DNA of 64,000 nucleotides from Schistocerca nitens (taxonomy: Eukaryota > Arthropoda > Insecta > Orthoptera > Acrididae): the NCBI RefSeq assembly GCF_023898315.1, contig NC_064616.1, positions 539,701,602 to 539,765,601 of the forward strand, read 5' to 3'. Position numbers and translations under genes: made by a program. Below the pieces are notes generated by a model, which searched no databases, was not told where the DNA came from, and saw only the letters and a program-made list of their open reading frames with translations. Below, piece after piece: positions 35,041-45,097 of this stretch. Numbering within the stretch: the stretch's first letter is position 1; every line of letters starts with the position of its first letter.

Positions 35041-36024
35041 TACACTTACCAGCCAGAACATTATGACCACCTGAATAATAGCCAGTACGTATACCTTGGG
35101 CAAGGACAACAGCGTCAACGTGTAGTGATACGGAAGCAATGAGGTCTTGATAGGTAGCTGGAGGAACTTGGCACTATATCTGTACACAGAAGCAACCTCA
35201 TTTCCGTAATTTCGATGAAGGGGGCGATGAGCTCTGACGTTAAGTACAATGATGTCACACATACGTTCCATTGGGTTCAGCTCTGGCAAGATGGGGGCAG
35301 CACATCAACTGGATATCTCCACTATGTTTCTCGAACCCCTCCGTCACGCTCCTGGCCTAGTGACATGGTGCACTATCTTGTTGCAAAATGCCACTACTTT
35401 TCGGGAAACATGATCTTCATAAATGGGTAATGTGGTATGGTACCATACCCACTGGCCATGATGGTGCCTTGCACAGGCTCTACTGCCACCATGGACCCCC
35501 ATTTGAATGTTCCCCATAGCATTAGCATAATGGAGCCGCCGCCAGATTGTCTCCGTCCCACAGTGTAGGAGTCAAGGGGTTGTTTCCCTGAAAGACGATA
35601 TATTCATGCCCTCTGTTCGGAGTGATGAAGAAGTTATCAGGAGTCATTAGACTACGAAACGTCCTGCCACTGCCCCAACGTCCATTGCCGATGGTCATGT
35701 GACAAGTTCAATAGTAGTTGCCGCTGTCGTGATGTTAACATTGGCACTTGCAGTCTGAGATCTGTAACAGGGGATGGCCGCCCAACCCCACGACGTCTGG
35801 AAAATGCTCGTGCCAAGCCTGAGGATCATCACAATCTGCTCTCGGTCAAACTCAGATAGATTGCTCGCCTTCCCCATTCTACAGACGGACAGCACGCTAA
35901 CTGACACTAAATGCACCGTGCATTTGTGTGCTTCGCAGTCATTTCTTGCCAGGTGACGCTGATATCGCCTGGAGGGTCTTATTTGGATAGCTGGCCGGTA
36001 GTCATGATGTTCTGGACACTGTAG
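35041..36024 (-). mobile_element. Tc1-like element, degraded
   Basis: Ends carry inverted similarity: left CCAGCCAGAACATTATGACC (35,052-35,071) versus right GTAGTCATGATGTTCTGGAC (35,997-36,016, reverse strand), with TA at both outer ends. The minus strand encodes a Tc1 transposase start, MGKASNLSEFDREQIVMILR (from about 35,878), the paired HTH domain. Later frames read WGSMVAVEPVQGTIMA and the D-x-N / SPDLNP-like region near 35,260-35,300. Frameshifted throughout, with a deletion after the HTH, so inactive. Confidence 0.75.
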
Positions 36025-37044
36025 ACGTACACTCACAAGAAGCAGAACATGTATTTAAGCAGTTATTCCTTCTCCGTATTAAAACATAGTTGGTGCTACA
36101 TACGCAGAGAATAGTCCTGCATCATTGGCAATGTGTGCAGACCACTCCGCTTTACAAAAACGGTAAATGATCGGACAGACAGAATTGCAGACCAATAACG
36201 CTAATATCTAACTGATACAGGTCCCTCAAGAACAATTTAATATTAAATAATAAGGATATGCCTTTCCTAGAGGAAAAGCATTTAATATCAGATGATTAGC
36301 ACACATTCAGAAAAAACAAATCAGCTGAAACAATGCTTGAGTTCCCCATACATGAAACACAGTAAAGAACAGATGCAGAGCAGCAGGTTGATTCCCTCAT
36401 CCAAGATCTAGGAGCACCGGTCGAAGTATAATCATATGGAGTAGTTTTATAAATATGAGGAAAACTCAAATATTATTTGATTAATATGGTTCAGATTTTT
36501 TTTGCACGGAGAATGTCCTGTAGCATGTAAATAACAAAGCAGATAAACGAGTTACCAGACAAGTTTCAGCAGCACTGCGTGATTGATATCTGACGACACT
36601 ATTGTCTGCAGGGAAGAATCGTCTTTGTACAATCGTAATGAAATGCAGAAAGGCTTCACGAAAATATCTACTACATGCATTAAATAGAGGTCTCTTCAAA
36701 TGTGGATATGTGTACCGTGATACCAATTACAAAGGGAAATATTTCGATAGTATCTGATAAAAGGATAAGTGAAGAATACTTTCAACGTATCATATATTAT
36801 ATCTACAACGTATCACTAACAAGCGATGTGGAAGACTTAAATTTGTCAGACGTTTTACGGGAAAGTACGATGTGCCTGTTAATAAAACTCATACAAAAAG
36901 CGCAATTGCGACCGATTCTACAATATCAGTAATTCCCCGATTATATACAGAACCAAGGTCCCTAGTACACAGCAGCTTCTAACATCTGATTACTTTAAAA
37001 ATGAATTAATGTCTTAATATTATAATTAAGGGTTTGACAAGTAG
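36025..37044. other. No recognisable gene
   Basis: AT-rich with short ORFs only. Nothing recognised. Confidence 0.35.
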
Positions 37045-37533
37045 TATTGTATTGTATTGCATTGTACGGAACTGGGGACCTAGAAACGACGGAAAGGCTT
37101 CGTCCCCGCCATAGCCCTCAGCGGTTCACAACCCCACAACAGGCTACAGCAGTCCACTCACCCCACCGCCACCCCACACCGAACTCAGGGTTACTGTGCG
37201 GTTCCGCCCCAGTGGACCCCACCAGGAGCATCTCACACCAAACGAGTCTCACCCCAATGTTGGCGTGGTAGAGTAATTATGGTAATCCAGGTGCACACGT
37301 AAGTGGAGAACGTGTTTGCACAGCAATCGCCGACATAGTGTAACTAAAGCCGAATAAGAGGAAGCAACCCGCATTCGCCGAGGCAGATGGAAAACCGCAT
37401 GAAAAACCATCAATAGACTGGGCGGCACACCGGTCATCAACACTAATCCGCCGGATGCATTCGTGAGGCAGACCGACACGCCCACCTTCCCGAAAAACAG
37501 TGCGTTAGACCGTATGGCTAACCGAGCGGTCTT
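37045..37533 (-). mobile_element. Long SINE of a second family, minus orientation
   Basis: The reverse complement starts GACCGCTCGGTTAGCCATAC (37,533 leftward), continues through TCCGGCGGATTAGTGTTGAT and a CATCTGCCTCGGCGAATGCG block (about 37,365-37,392), then CAGCTACACT-like and GGCGATTGCTGTGCAAACAC blocks, and ends in a C/A-rich 3' part with a TGTATTGTATTG tail at 37,045. The fragment at 15,146-15,262 has the same two ends. The 5' part is tRNA-like but its B box is eroded. Confidence 0.6.
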
Positions 37534-37848
37534 TGAAAACTTTGTTGGAGGCTGTCAAGTGCTCTCATTATGAATCACTGGATGAATGTGGTCTTTGTAA
37601 CTTTTTCTACATTTAAAGCAAAATGTAATTTTTCACGAATTCCAATGTTTATGATGTCATATCTCAAGAATTATGTGTCTTATAAAGATATTTGTTTGCA
37701 GGTACAGGCGTGCTCAAACGTATCCGAACGACCCGAACTGCATTTCGCCTGATTCTCAAACAACCCTCATAACGCAGCTGTCGAGTGGGTCCTCTAATCG
37801 CACCTCGGTACAATCGTTTGACTATTGAAGATAGTTCCAACAAATCAA
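37534..37848. other. No recognisable gene
   Basis: Sequence between the long SINE and the visible outer limit of the inverted-repeat arm. The arm may well extend through here; its partner would lie beyond the right edge of the window. Confidence 0.35.
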
Positions 37849-38771
37849 CACTAGAAAACACTGCTCTGTATCGCAATAAATCGTGATGTAATGTAATACA
37901 ACGATACCACTAATATCAGGGAACACTATATCACAGATAAGACTGTCCTTAAGGCTTGTAAGCTCACATTTATTACCATAAATGACATACCGGTACCTGA
38001 AACGTTACCACTCTCATTATTACGTCAGATAGGTATTGCACGTCATAAATTCGTCGTATTCGCGACTTCCTCTTCAAAGTAACATACCGTACTTATTATT
38101 TAACACAAAATGACGTTAAAAATTGAAGTTGTTCACAGGCTGCTCGTTGAGAACACGTATGAACTTCAAATGACACGACGAACCGTCTCGTTCTGCATAT
38201 GGATTCAAACCCAGGTCATGCAGACGAAGCAAAGATTTCGTGACTGACGGAAACTAACAGTCATTCCTGACTAGGTATACAGAGAGTGATATACCTCGAA
38301 TTTAGACAGTATCAGTTACGAAATATCAACTTTAAACTACATAGTGTAAACATTGTTAACGGACGCGAATTCCTACCCAGCGTCGATTGTCCCTGTTAAA
38401 AAACTACGAGAGATGTTAAATATTGCTTCTTCACAAGTAACTTAGTTGAAATGCCGTGAGGTAAGACTTTGTGTTGGACAGGGATTCGAACCCAGAACCT
38501 AATCGGATTGTTATCGAAGCACAAGCAATTGTGACATGTCGGATTTTCTCGGCAGTGGCAAGATGTTTTAAGTGAAATGACGAGACGAAAGATTAATTTT
38601 TTCCTTCCCAGGAATCCAACCAGGCACCTATCGCTGTTTTAATCTACTGAAAACGAACTTTTAATATGGGTTTGTTACACCAGCAGCGACATGTGAGCAA
38701 GTTTGAACTAGAAATAATATTACGAACAGTTCAGTGCTGACTGATAATCGAATCCCACACATATCGTTGTT

Positions 38772-38962
38772 CAAATAGCTCTGAGCACTATGTGACTTAA
38801 CTTCTGAGGTCATCAGTCGCTTAGAACTTAGAACTAATTAAACATAACTAACCTAAGGACGTCGCACACATCCATGCCCGAGGCAGGATTCGAACCTGCG
38901 ACCGGAGCAGTCGCTCGGTTCCAAACTGTAGCGCCTAGAACCGCACGGCCACTTCGGCCGGC
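38772..38962 (-). mobile_element. SINE in left arm, with target duplication
   Basis: Minus-strand SINE: the B box appears as GGATTCGAACC (38,887-38,897), the head as CCACTTCGGCCGGC at the right end, and the tail as GGTCATCAG at left. It is flanked by the 10-bp repeat TATCGTTGTT (38,762-38,771 and 38,963-38,972). The right arm has one uninterrupted TATCGTTGTTGACTACACAC at this place, a direct empty site. Confidence 0.93.
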
Positions 38963-38994
38963 TATCGTTGTTGACTACACACAAAGAGAAGTCA

Positions 38995-39194
38995 AAAAAT
39001 GGTTCAAATGGCTCTGAGCACTATGGGACTCAACTGCTGTGGTCATAAGTCCCCTAGAACTTAGAACTACTTAAACCTAACTAACCTAAGGACAGCACAC
39101 ACATCCATGCCCGAGGCAGGATTCGAACCTGCGACCGTAGCAGTCGCACGGTTCCGGACTGCGCGCCTAGAACCGCGAGACCACCGCGGCCGGC
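38995..39194 (-). mobile_element. Second SINE in left arm, with target duplication
   Basis: Minus-strand SINE with B box GGATTCGAACC (39,119-39,129) and the same body and tail. It is flanked by the 13-bp repeat CAAAGAGAAGTCA (38,982-38,994 and 39,195-39,207). The right arm reads through this point without a SINE. It lies only 32 bases from the previous SINE, in the same orientation. Confidence 0.93.
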
Positions 39195-40892
39195 CAAAGA
39201 GAAGTCAGCTACCCAGATTTTCTCCACCAGCAGCTTGGAATTACATCCTTGAAGTCACAGTGATCTCGTGAATAGTTCTGTGTCTCACTGGGAATTAAAA
39301 ACGCCAGATATCGTTAGTTTTGACAACGAATGAAAATACATTAAAAATCTAAATTATTATCCACCTGCAGTTAGGTCTTCTCATGCTAGCGCTTGATAAT
39401 ACATAATGAAAACCATAGTGTCGGGCCAGGATTATAGCCCATTCGCGCGCAGTATGTGGAGATGTTGAGGAATATGCAGTTTTGAACAAAAAAAAAATTG
39501 TAGTCGAGCTGTATTGTCACGAAGGGATAAAATTCCGCGTTAAGGGCGGTCTGAGTTGCATTTCCAGTTGCGAATCAGTTTTATCGACATACAGAAGCTC
39601 AAATAAATGATAGAATAAGTGTCCTGTGACCCTACATAGCGTTTGTTTCATCACTAGAAATAAATAACTAGTATGAGAAAGGTTAATGGTGATAAGGTTT
39701 CTACATGTCGCTACTCCTAACTTTATTGTGGTTCAACCTAAGGTCTACTTGATAGATTAGGAATATCATGTTTAATGTGAAATTCAGATCACAATACCAT
39801 TATAGCTTCTTCACTTGGCGTAGCCAGTAGAGAATAGAATCTCTCTCTCAGTATCAAAAACCATCGATATAAGTTGGAATCGAACATAGACCATGATTAT
39901 ATAAGTCTATCAGCATTCCAAAAGACCACCAAATCCTCTTTTTTGTGACATATTTTTCTATTGTAACGCATTGCTCCATACTGGATGAGAATTCTGACAC
40001 ACAGGCTCCCTGTAGTGGTTTGCAGCAAGTTCAGTACATTCATTTACTTGGCTGAACTAACCGCCATGAACTAGCATGCTTCAGCTACCCAGTGCATCAA
40101 TTCGACTCTATTCTGTAATCACCGACATAAAGTCAAGTAACTGCCACCTACACACAACAGCCAACAGTGTAGGATGCAGTAATTTAAATAGGAAGTGTTC
40201 CTTTCCACTTGAGCTACTCTATTGCGCTATCTGTTTGTTGAAAACGTCGTGCAGTGCAAATGTAAAGCTGTAACTGTATGTCTCTGAGAAGTCTACATCC
40301 GGCCTTATGTATTATCACACAGCACTGTGGAATGCGGAAGTACTGGGGGAAGTGTTACTGACTTCTGGATCCGCTGCACTTTCGGTTCAGCTAGTAGTGT
40401 GACTGTAAGTGTAGTAAAGTGTTGACAAAACGTCGCGAGTTCAAATACATTCACTGCTTAATTTTTTATAACGCAATCCTGCTGTCTGCTGAAGTTGTCA
40501 ATCGAATGAAATTTGGAACATAATTCCCTTCACTTCTCAACCCAAAATAGTCGCATGTGGAAAAAGGGTCAGCTACTGCAACATTTTGTTGTTTTCAGGT
40601 TTAATAGACGGCCAGGCAGTAGATGCATCTCAAAACTTTTGTATTATGTTTGAGGAGAGCTCATCGTGCCAAAATACACCAGAAAACATTTTTCCACATT
40701 AGCTGTCGTGTGGTAGTGGCATTTTATTCTTCTTCAAACCTTGTTTGACAGATGTAACGCAGAAGAAGTTTTCTACATGCATGTAACCAAACTGCATGTG
40801 CATTGTCAGCATGTGGTAACAAGCTGACCTGTAAAAAAGCGTATGTTCTGATTTGCGGTCCCAGTCTCGCTGCCTGTGACGTTTTTTTTTTT

Positions 40893-41056
40893 TTTTTAAA
40901 AATGTTCAGATGTGTGTGAAATGTTATGGGACTTAACTGCTAAGGTCATCAGTCCCCTAGGTTACTCACTACTCAAACTAAATTATCCTAAGGACAAACA
41001 CACATGCCCATGCCCGAGGGAGGACTCTATCCTCCGCCGGGACCAGGGGCACAGTG
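40893..41056 (-). mobile_element. SINE, 5'-truncated, between arm and Penelope pair
   Basis: Plus strand shows TTATGGGACTTAACTGCTAA, GGTCATCAGTCCCC and CATGCCCGAGGGAGGACTC: the reversed tail and body of the SINE type at 5,622. The tRNA head is largely lost (CTATCCTCCGCC replaces the B box). A T-run (40,881-40,898) lies just outside the 3' end. It belongs to the spacer of the large inverted repeat. Confidence 0.7.
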
Positions 41057-41187
41057 TGACCTTTTCATCCCTTCTGCGAAAGAGCTACAAGCAGTCAGAT
41101 CAAACATAGATAAGGAAAACGCAAGAAAATACTTTCGGCTCATAGTGCAATGGTGAAAAACCTACAATGTAGCACAACAGGTAATGC

Positions 41188-42225
41188 CTTCTAATAATTT
41201 CCGGGTATGCAGCCGGATCCCGTTGACATTCTGCCACGATATTTCGGCCCAGAGACGTCCGGCCATCATCAGGTGAGTACACAACTACTGAAGAGCCCAG
41301 GTGTAGTCGCGGTACTTATGCCGATTCTCGCGCATGCGAAATGTACTGGCATCCTACAGCGCATGCGTCAGGTGTTGACATGCGCAGCATAGCCGAGTTG
41401 TACGTGCTGCCCTCGGTGGTGAAAATAAAAGTTCATCTAGTCATTGAGTATCGAATGACACTGTCGATTCCGCTGTGATTGTATAATTTTAATAACAGGA
41501 TTCAAATTTTTATCCAGCTGAAAGCCGTTGTCACGATTTATAAGATTATTGGCAAGACGTATTTCCACTGATTCCTTGATTACGGAATCCCAAAAACCGG
41601 AAACCGGGGATAAAATTTTTTGTTCCATTGTATTCCATTGAATGTCCCAATGAAATACAGTGCTCTGCTACTGCCGATTTTGACGGTTGCCGCAGACGGG
41701 TGTATCTTTCATGTTCTATACATCGTTCATGGACAGTTCTTGTCGTCTGGCCAATATATGCAGAACCACATTCACAGGGAATTTTGTAGACGCCTGCTTT
41801 CTTCAGTTGTAAATCGTCTTTAACGGATCCAACCAGGGCCTGGTTCTTTGCTGGTGGACGGAAGATAACCTTGATTTTATTTTTCTTCAGTAATCGGCCT
41901 ATTTTCGACGACACATTCCCGGCGTATGGAAGGAACGCAGTTGATTTAAAGTCGTCATCTGCGTCCTCAGTGCGTTGCTTCTTGTTATGATAGTTGCGCA
42001 TGGCCTTCCTTATTTGGCGAGAAGTGTAGCCATTCTCTTTGAAAACCTTCTCCAAGTGTTCTAATTCTGCGTGGAGGTTTTCATCATCCGATATTATATG
42101 CGCTCGATGTATTAAGGTACTGAGAACGCCGGCTGTTTGTGCTGGGTGATGGCAGCTTGACGCCTGGAGATACAGATCTGTGTGAGTCGGTTTCCTGTAC
42201 ACAGAATGTCCTAATGACCCATCAT
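41188..42225 (-). pseudogene. Penelope-like element, 5'-truncated copy, inverted
   Basis: A 1,038-bp segment that is the near-perfect reverse complement of 42,546-43,583. Its minus-strand ORF (42,202-41,546, 218 codons) starts YRKPTHTDLYLQASSC (end of the RT) and includes the GIY-YIG endonuclease (GVYKIPCECG...AYIGQTT). This copy keeps the CxC pair of the endonuclease's metal site. The RT catalytic part is missing, so it cannot function alone. It abuts the other copy head to head at 42,225/42,226. Confidence 0.9.
41229..41281 (-). ncRNA. Hammerhead-ribozyme-like motif, inverted copy
   Basis: Exact mirror of the motif in the plus-strand Penelope copy: TCATCAG (41,266-41,272, plus strand) is the reversed CTGATGA core, with the same stem II and GAAA. 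All core bases are unchanged. Confidence 0.75.
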
Positions 42226-43583
42226 ACTCTCCTCAACGTACTTTTTATTCAATGACGAATTCTTTGAACAAACAGACGGCGTCGCCATGGGGAGCCCTTT
42301 GTCGCCTATGGTAGCTAATCGCTTTATGGAGGACTTTGAGGAGAAAGCACTTGAGTCTGCTGTTTTGAAGCCTACGGTCTTCTGGCGGTACGTAGATGAT
42401 ACTTTTGCTGTATGGCCTCATGGCAGACAGGAACTGGAGAAATTCCTTCATCACATAAACTCATTACATGAGAACATCAAATTTACGATGGAGATTGAAA
42501 AAGAGGGCACTTTACCATTTCTAGACGTGCTAGTACGCCGTAAAAATGATGGGTCATTAGGACATTCTGTGTACAGGAAACCGACTCACACAGATCTGTA
42601 TCTCCAGGCGTCAAGCTGCCATCACCCAGCACAAACAGCCGGCGTTCTCAGTACCCTAATACATCGAGCGCATATAATATCGGATGATGAAAACCTCCAC
42701 GCAGAATTAGAACACTTGGAGAAGGTTTTCAAAGAGAATGGCTACACTTCTCGCCAAATAAGGAAGGCCATGCGCAACTATCATAACAAGAAGCAACGCA
42801 CTGAGGACGCAGATGACGACTTTAAATCAACTGCGTTCCTTCCATACGCCGGGAATGTGTCGTCGAAAATAGGCCGATTACTGAAGAAAAATAAAATCAA
42901 GGTTATCTTCCGTCCACCAGCAAAGAACCAGGCCCTGGTTGGATCCGTTAAAGACGATTTACAACTGAAGAAAGCAGGCGTCTACAAAATTCCCCGTGAA
43001 TGTGGTTCTGCATATATTGGCCAGACGACAAGAACTGTCCATGAACGATGTATAGAACATGAAAGATACACCCGTCTGCGGCAACCGTCAAAATCGGCAG
43101 TAGCAGAGCACTGTATTTCATTGGGACATTCAATGGAATACAATGGAACAAAAAATTTTATCCCCGGTTTCCGGTTTTTGGGATTCCGTAATCAAGGAAT
43201 CAGTGGAAATACGTCTTGCCAATAATCTTATAAATCGTGACAACGGCTTTCAGCTGGATAAAAATTTGAATCCTGTTATTAAAATTATACAATCACAGCG
43301 GAATCGACAGTGTCATTCGATACTCAATGACTAGATGAACTTTTATTTTCACCACCGAGGGCAGCACGTACAACTCGGCTATGCTGCGCATGTCAACACC
43401 TGACGCATGCGCTGTAGGATGCCAGTACATTTCACATGCGCGAGAATCGGCATAAATACCGCGACTACACCTGTGCTCTTCAGTAGTTGTGTACTCACCT
43501 GATGATGGCCGGACGTCTCTGGGCCGAAATATCGTGGCAGAATGTCGACGGGATCCGGCTGCATACCCGGAAATTATTAGAAG
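42226..43583 (+). pseudogene. Penelope-like element, RT C-terminal half and GIY-YIG endonuclease
   Basis: Open from the truncation point; first ATG at 42,287 gives 312 codons to 43,225. RT motifs: TDGVAMGSPLSP just around the ATG and FWRYVDDTFAVW (YVDD, residues 35-38). After a basic linker the GIY-YIG domain spans about residues 230-290: GVY at 231-233, YIG at 243-245, Arg about 254, Glu about 274, Asn about 286-290. The KIPRECG segment has Arg where the sister copy has Cys, removing one conserved metal-binding Cys. The N-terminal half of RT is missing, so it is 5'-truncated and defective. Confidence 0.9.
43490..43542 (+). ncRNA. Hammerhead-ribozyme-like motif of the Penelope element
   Basis: CTGATGA (43,499-43,505) is followed by a GGCC/GGCC stem II (43,507-43,510 with 43,522-43,525), then GAAA (43,526-43,529), then a minimal stem III ending ATC (cleavage expected after C at 43,533). 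The bases after it (GTGG) pair with CAC plus a U-G wobble just before CTGATGA, forming stem I. This matches the type I hammerheads reported in Penelope-like pseudo-LTRs. Activity is inferred only; such short stem III forms often need dimers. Confidence 0.75.
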
Positions 43584-43984
43584 AAGAAATACGCCGGGAA
43601 AATTTCAGAAGTCAGGTAATGTCTCTTTCCGTTGCTGACAAGCAAATTTTGGGTTTCTAGGAATACATAACATTATTTATGAAATGCCACATTTGCATAC
43701 ATCTTGAGTATGATACAGCATACTAATTAAACACAGACCCAATCGAACTCTACGTGAGTAGTATTTTACTAATTCGGTTCAATAGAGGCACGCTTGTGTA
43801 CAGATACTCAGCTTTATTAAAACAGACTTTCGTCGTAAGGTTATCGTGGGTAGTTTTATTTCATTTCTTATAATACAATGCACAAATTTCCTAGGGTTTC
43901 TTTTAGCGTTGTTTAAACAACAGTGAACATGAGAGTGAAATTAATCATCAACGATATATGCGAATTCTCTGATGTTATCTATAA
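43584..43984. other. Spacer without recognisable feature
   Basis: AT-rich sequence between the Penelope copy and the start of the right arm. It has no counterpart on the left side of the Penelope pair. Confidence 0.4.
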
Positions 43985-44061
43985 CAGTCTGACATTGCAC
44001 ATGCAATTTATTGCTTACATGCATGTAGAAAACTTGTTCTGCGTTACATCTGTCAAACAAG
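43985..44061 (-). repeat. Right arm, innermost piece
   Basis: Reverse-complement match to about 40,741-40,815 (shared CATGCATGTAGAAAACTT and CTGCGTTACATCTGTCAAAC). It ends at the LTR element; the last four bases CAAG (44,058-44,061) are the left copy of its target duplication. Confidence 0.85.
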
Positions 44062-44579
44062 TGTGCAGGGAGGAGACCCCCAAGAGGGATCATTGCCGAC
44101 AAAATTTTATTTAAATAAATTTTTCAATGCATAATGCTCGGCCGTAGCCGGCTTGGGCATACTGTGGTGGAAGGTGCTGGCCGGAAGACCATGGTCGGCA
44201 CATTCCTGCCACGTGCTCCTCGGTCAGACTCAAGTCCCACGGGTTGGTTGCGCTGACGGGGGCACGCTACTAGCAAGGCACGTTGGCGGAATCAATCCTC
44301 CAATCAGAGACTAATCGTGTGATCACGTGGGGACGCGGCCGGGAGCGGCGAGGGCGGCTTGGAAACAGCTCCGCGCTCTCTTTGCTTCTGACCTCGGCCA
44401 CGAGTAGTCGCTCCTTTAGTCTCTGCTTCTCTGATGAGCAGACGGCAACCCCTCTTGGGGCTGCTCAGCCCTACGTAGGCACCACTGTACCATCATTACA
44501 AGAATAAACTGGGTCCATTCCACTCAATTAACTGTCATTTTACAACGCCCTCCGCTCCTGACGTCTATCCTGACGAACA
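44062..44579 (+). repeat. 5' LTR
   Basis: 518 bp, TG...CA. Differs from the 3' LTR only at 44,196 (C versus T at 56,538) and 44,400 (A versus C at 56,742). It contains AATAAA at 44,503-44,508. No clear TATA box; transcription probably starts from an initiator-type promoter (inference). Confidence 0.97.
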
Positions 44580-44581
44580 AA

Positions 44582-44599
44582 TGGTGTCAGAAGTGCGGA
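44582..44599 (+). promoter_or_regulatory. Primer binding site, tRNA-Leu-like
   Basis: Two bases after the LTR, TGGTGTCAGAAGTGCGGA complements the 3' end of a tRNA ending CACTTCTGACACCA, as some eukaryotic tRNA-Leu do. One base (C at 44,596) departs from the usual GGGA continuation. Minus-strand DNA synthesis would start here. Confidence 0.75.
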
Positions 44600-44832
44600 T
44601 GCGACCCACCTTACGGTTGTAAAATCAACTCATCAGTTATGAGTACTACAAAGGGGCCGAGGCTGAGCAATTAAGGGAAACTAGACCGAACGTGGCGAGG
44701 CTGCAGCGCGCCATGCGCGTGCCAGCCGGTCGCCTGCGTTGCAGAATGTGCGTGGCCGCGCACTAGCGCGCCACAAGCGTGACGCAGTTCGCCGCCGGAC
44801 GCGAGCCGAGGAGGGTCCGCGATGCAGTCACG

Positions 44833-44867
<35 letters not shown>

Positions 44868-45097
44868 TGTCCGTAGCTGGCACTGGTCACCGCCTGCGCC
44901 GGGGTCCGGGGTGCGGCCCTCGCGCCGCCCCGCCGTCGCAGCTGTCCGTGCTGTCGCTCGCCGCCTGCTGCGCCCGCGCGTGATCAACGCGCCTGCCGCC
45001 GCTCGTCGACACCGCCGCCGTCCGTCGTCTGCACGCCACCAAATAATGTAAGTCGCTCGCGACGCTACGGTGGTGTAGATGCCAATACTATTGTAAC
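44600..45097 (+). other. GC-rich leader with GCC repeat and splice donor
   Basis: Leader between the PBS and gag. It has a (GCC)n run at 44,836-44,867 and high GC, so strong RNA structure is likely. GTAAGT at 45,048-45,053 is a consensus 5' splice site about 50 bases before the gag ATG, well placed to make a spliced env mRNA. An alanine-rich frame through the GCC run has no ATG start and is probably not coding. Confidence 0.6.

Larger units (their letters stand above)
37849..40815 (+). repeat. Left arm of a large inverted repeat (foldback-like)
   Basis: Long stretches are the reverse complement of the right arm. The 37,849-37,890 region (ACTAGAAAACACTGCTCTGT) pairs with the last bases of the window. 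38,345-38,770 pairs with 63,560-63,950; 39,205-40,345 with 62,440-63,535; 40,430-40,740 with 56,926-57,245; and 40,741-40,815 with 43,985-44,057. Identity is roughly 80-90% by eye. The arm contains several GATTCGAACCCAG-like motifs, two SINEs absent from the right arm, and about 460 bp (37,890-38,345) with no counterpart there. Class of element unknown: a Foldback-type or long-TIR DNA transposon, or a genomic inverted duplication. Confidence 0.85.

Noticed and set aside
41546..42202. Two separate genes on opposite strands at 41.5-43.2 kb
   Set aside because: They are the two arms of one inverted Penelope pair, not independent host genes.
44283..44507. 75-codon ORF present in both LTRs
   Set aside because: It is repeated simply because the LTRs are repeated. 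It has no family motif and lies in the promoter/R region.
44779..45051. Alanine-rich ORF in the leader of the LTR element
   Set aside because: It is a read-through of a GCC trinucleotide run, starts at a non-ATG codon, and spans the predicted splice donor. Composition alone explains it.
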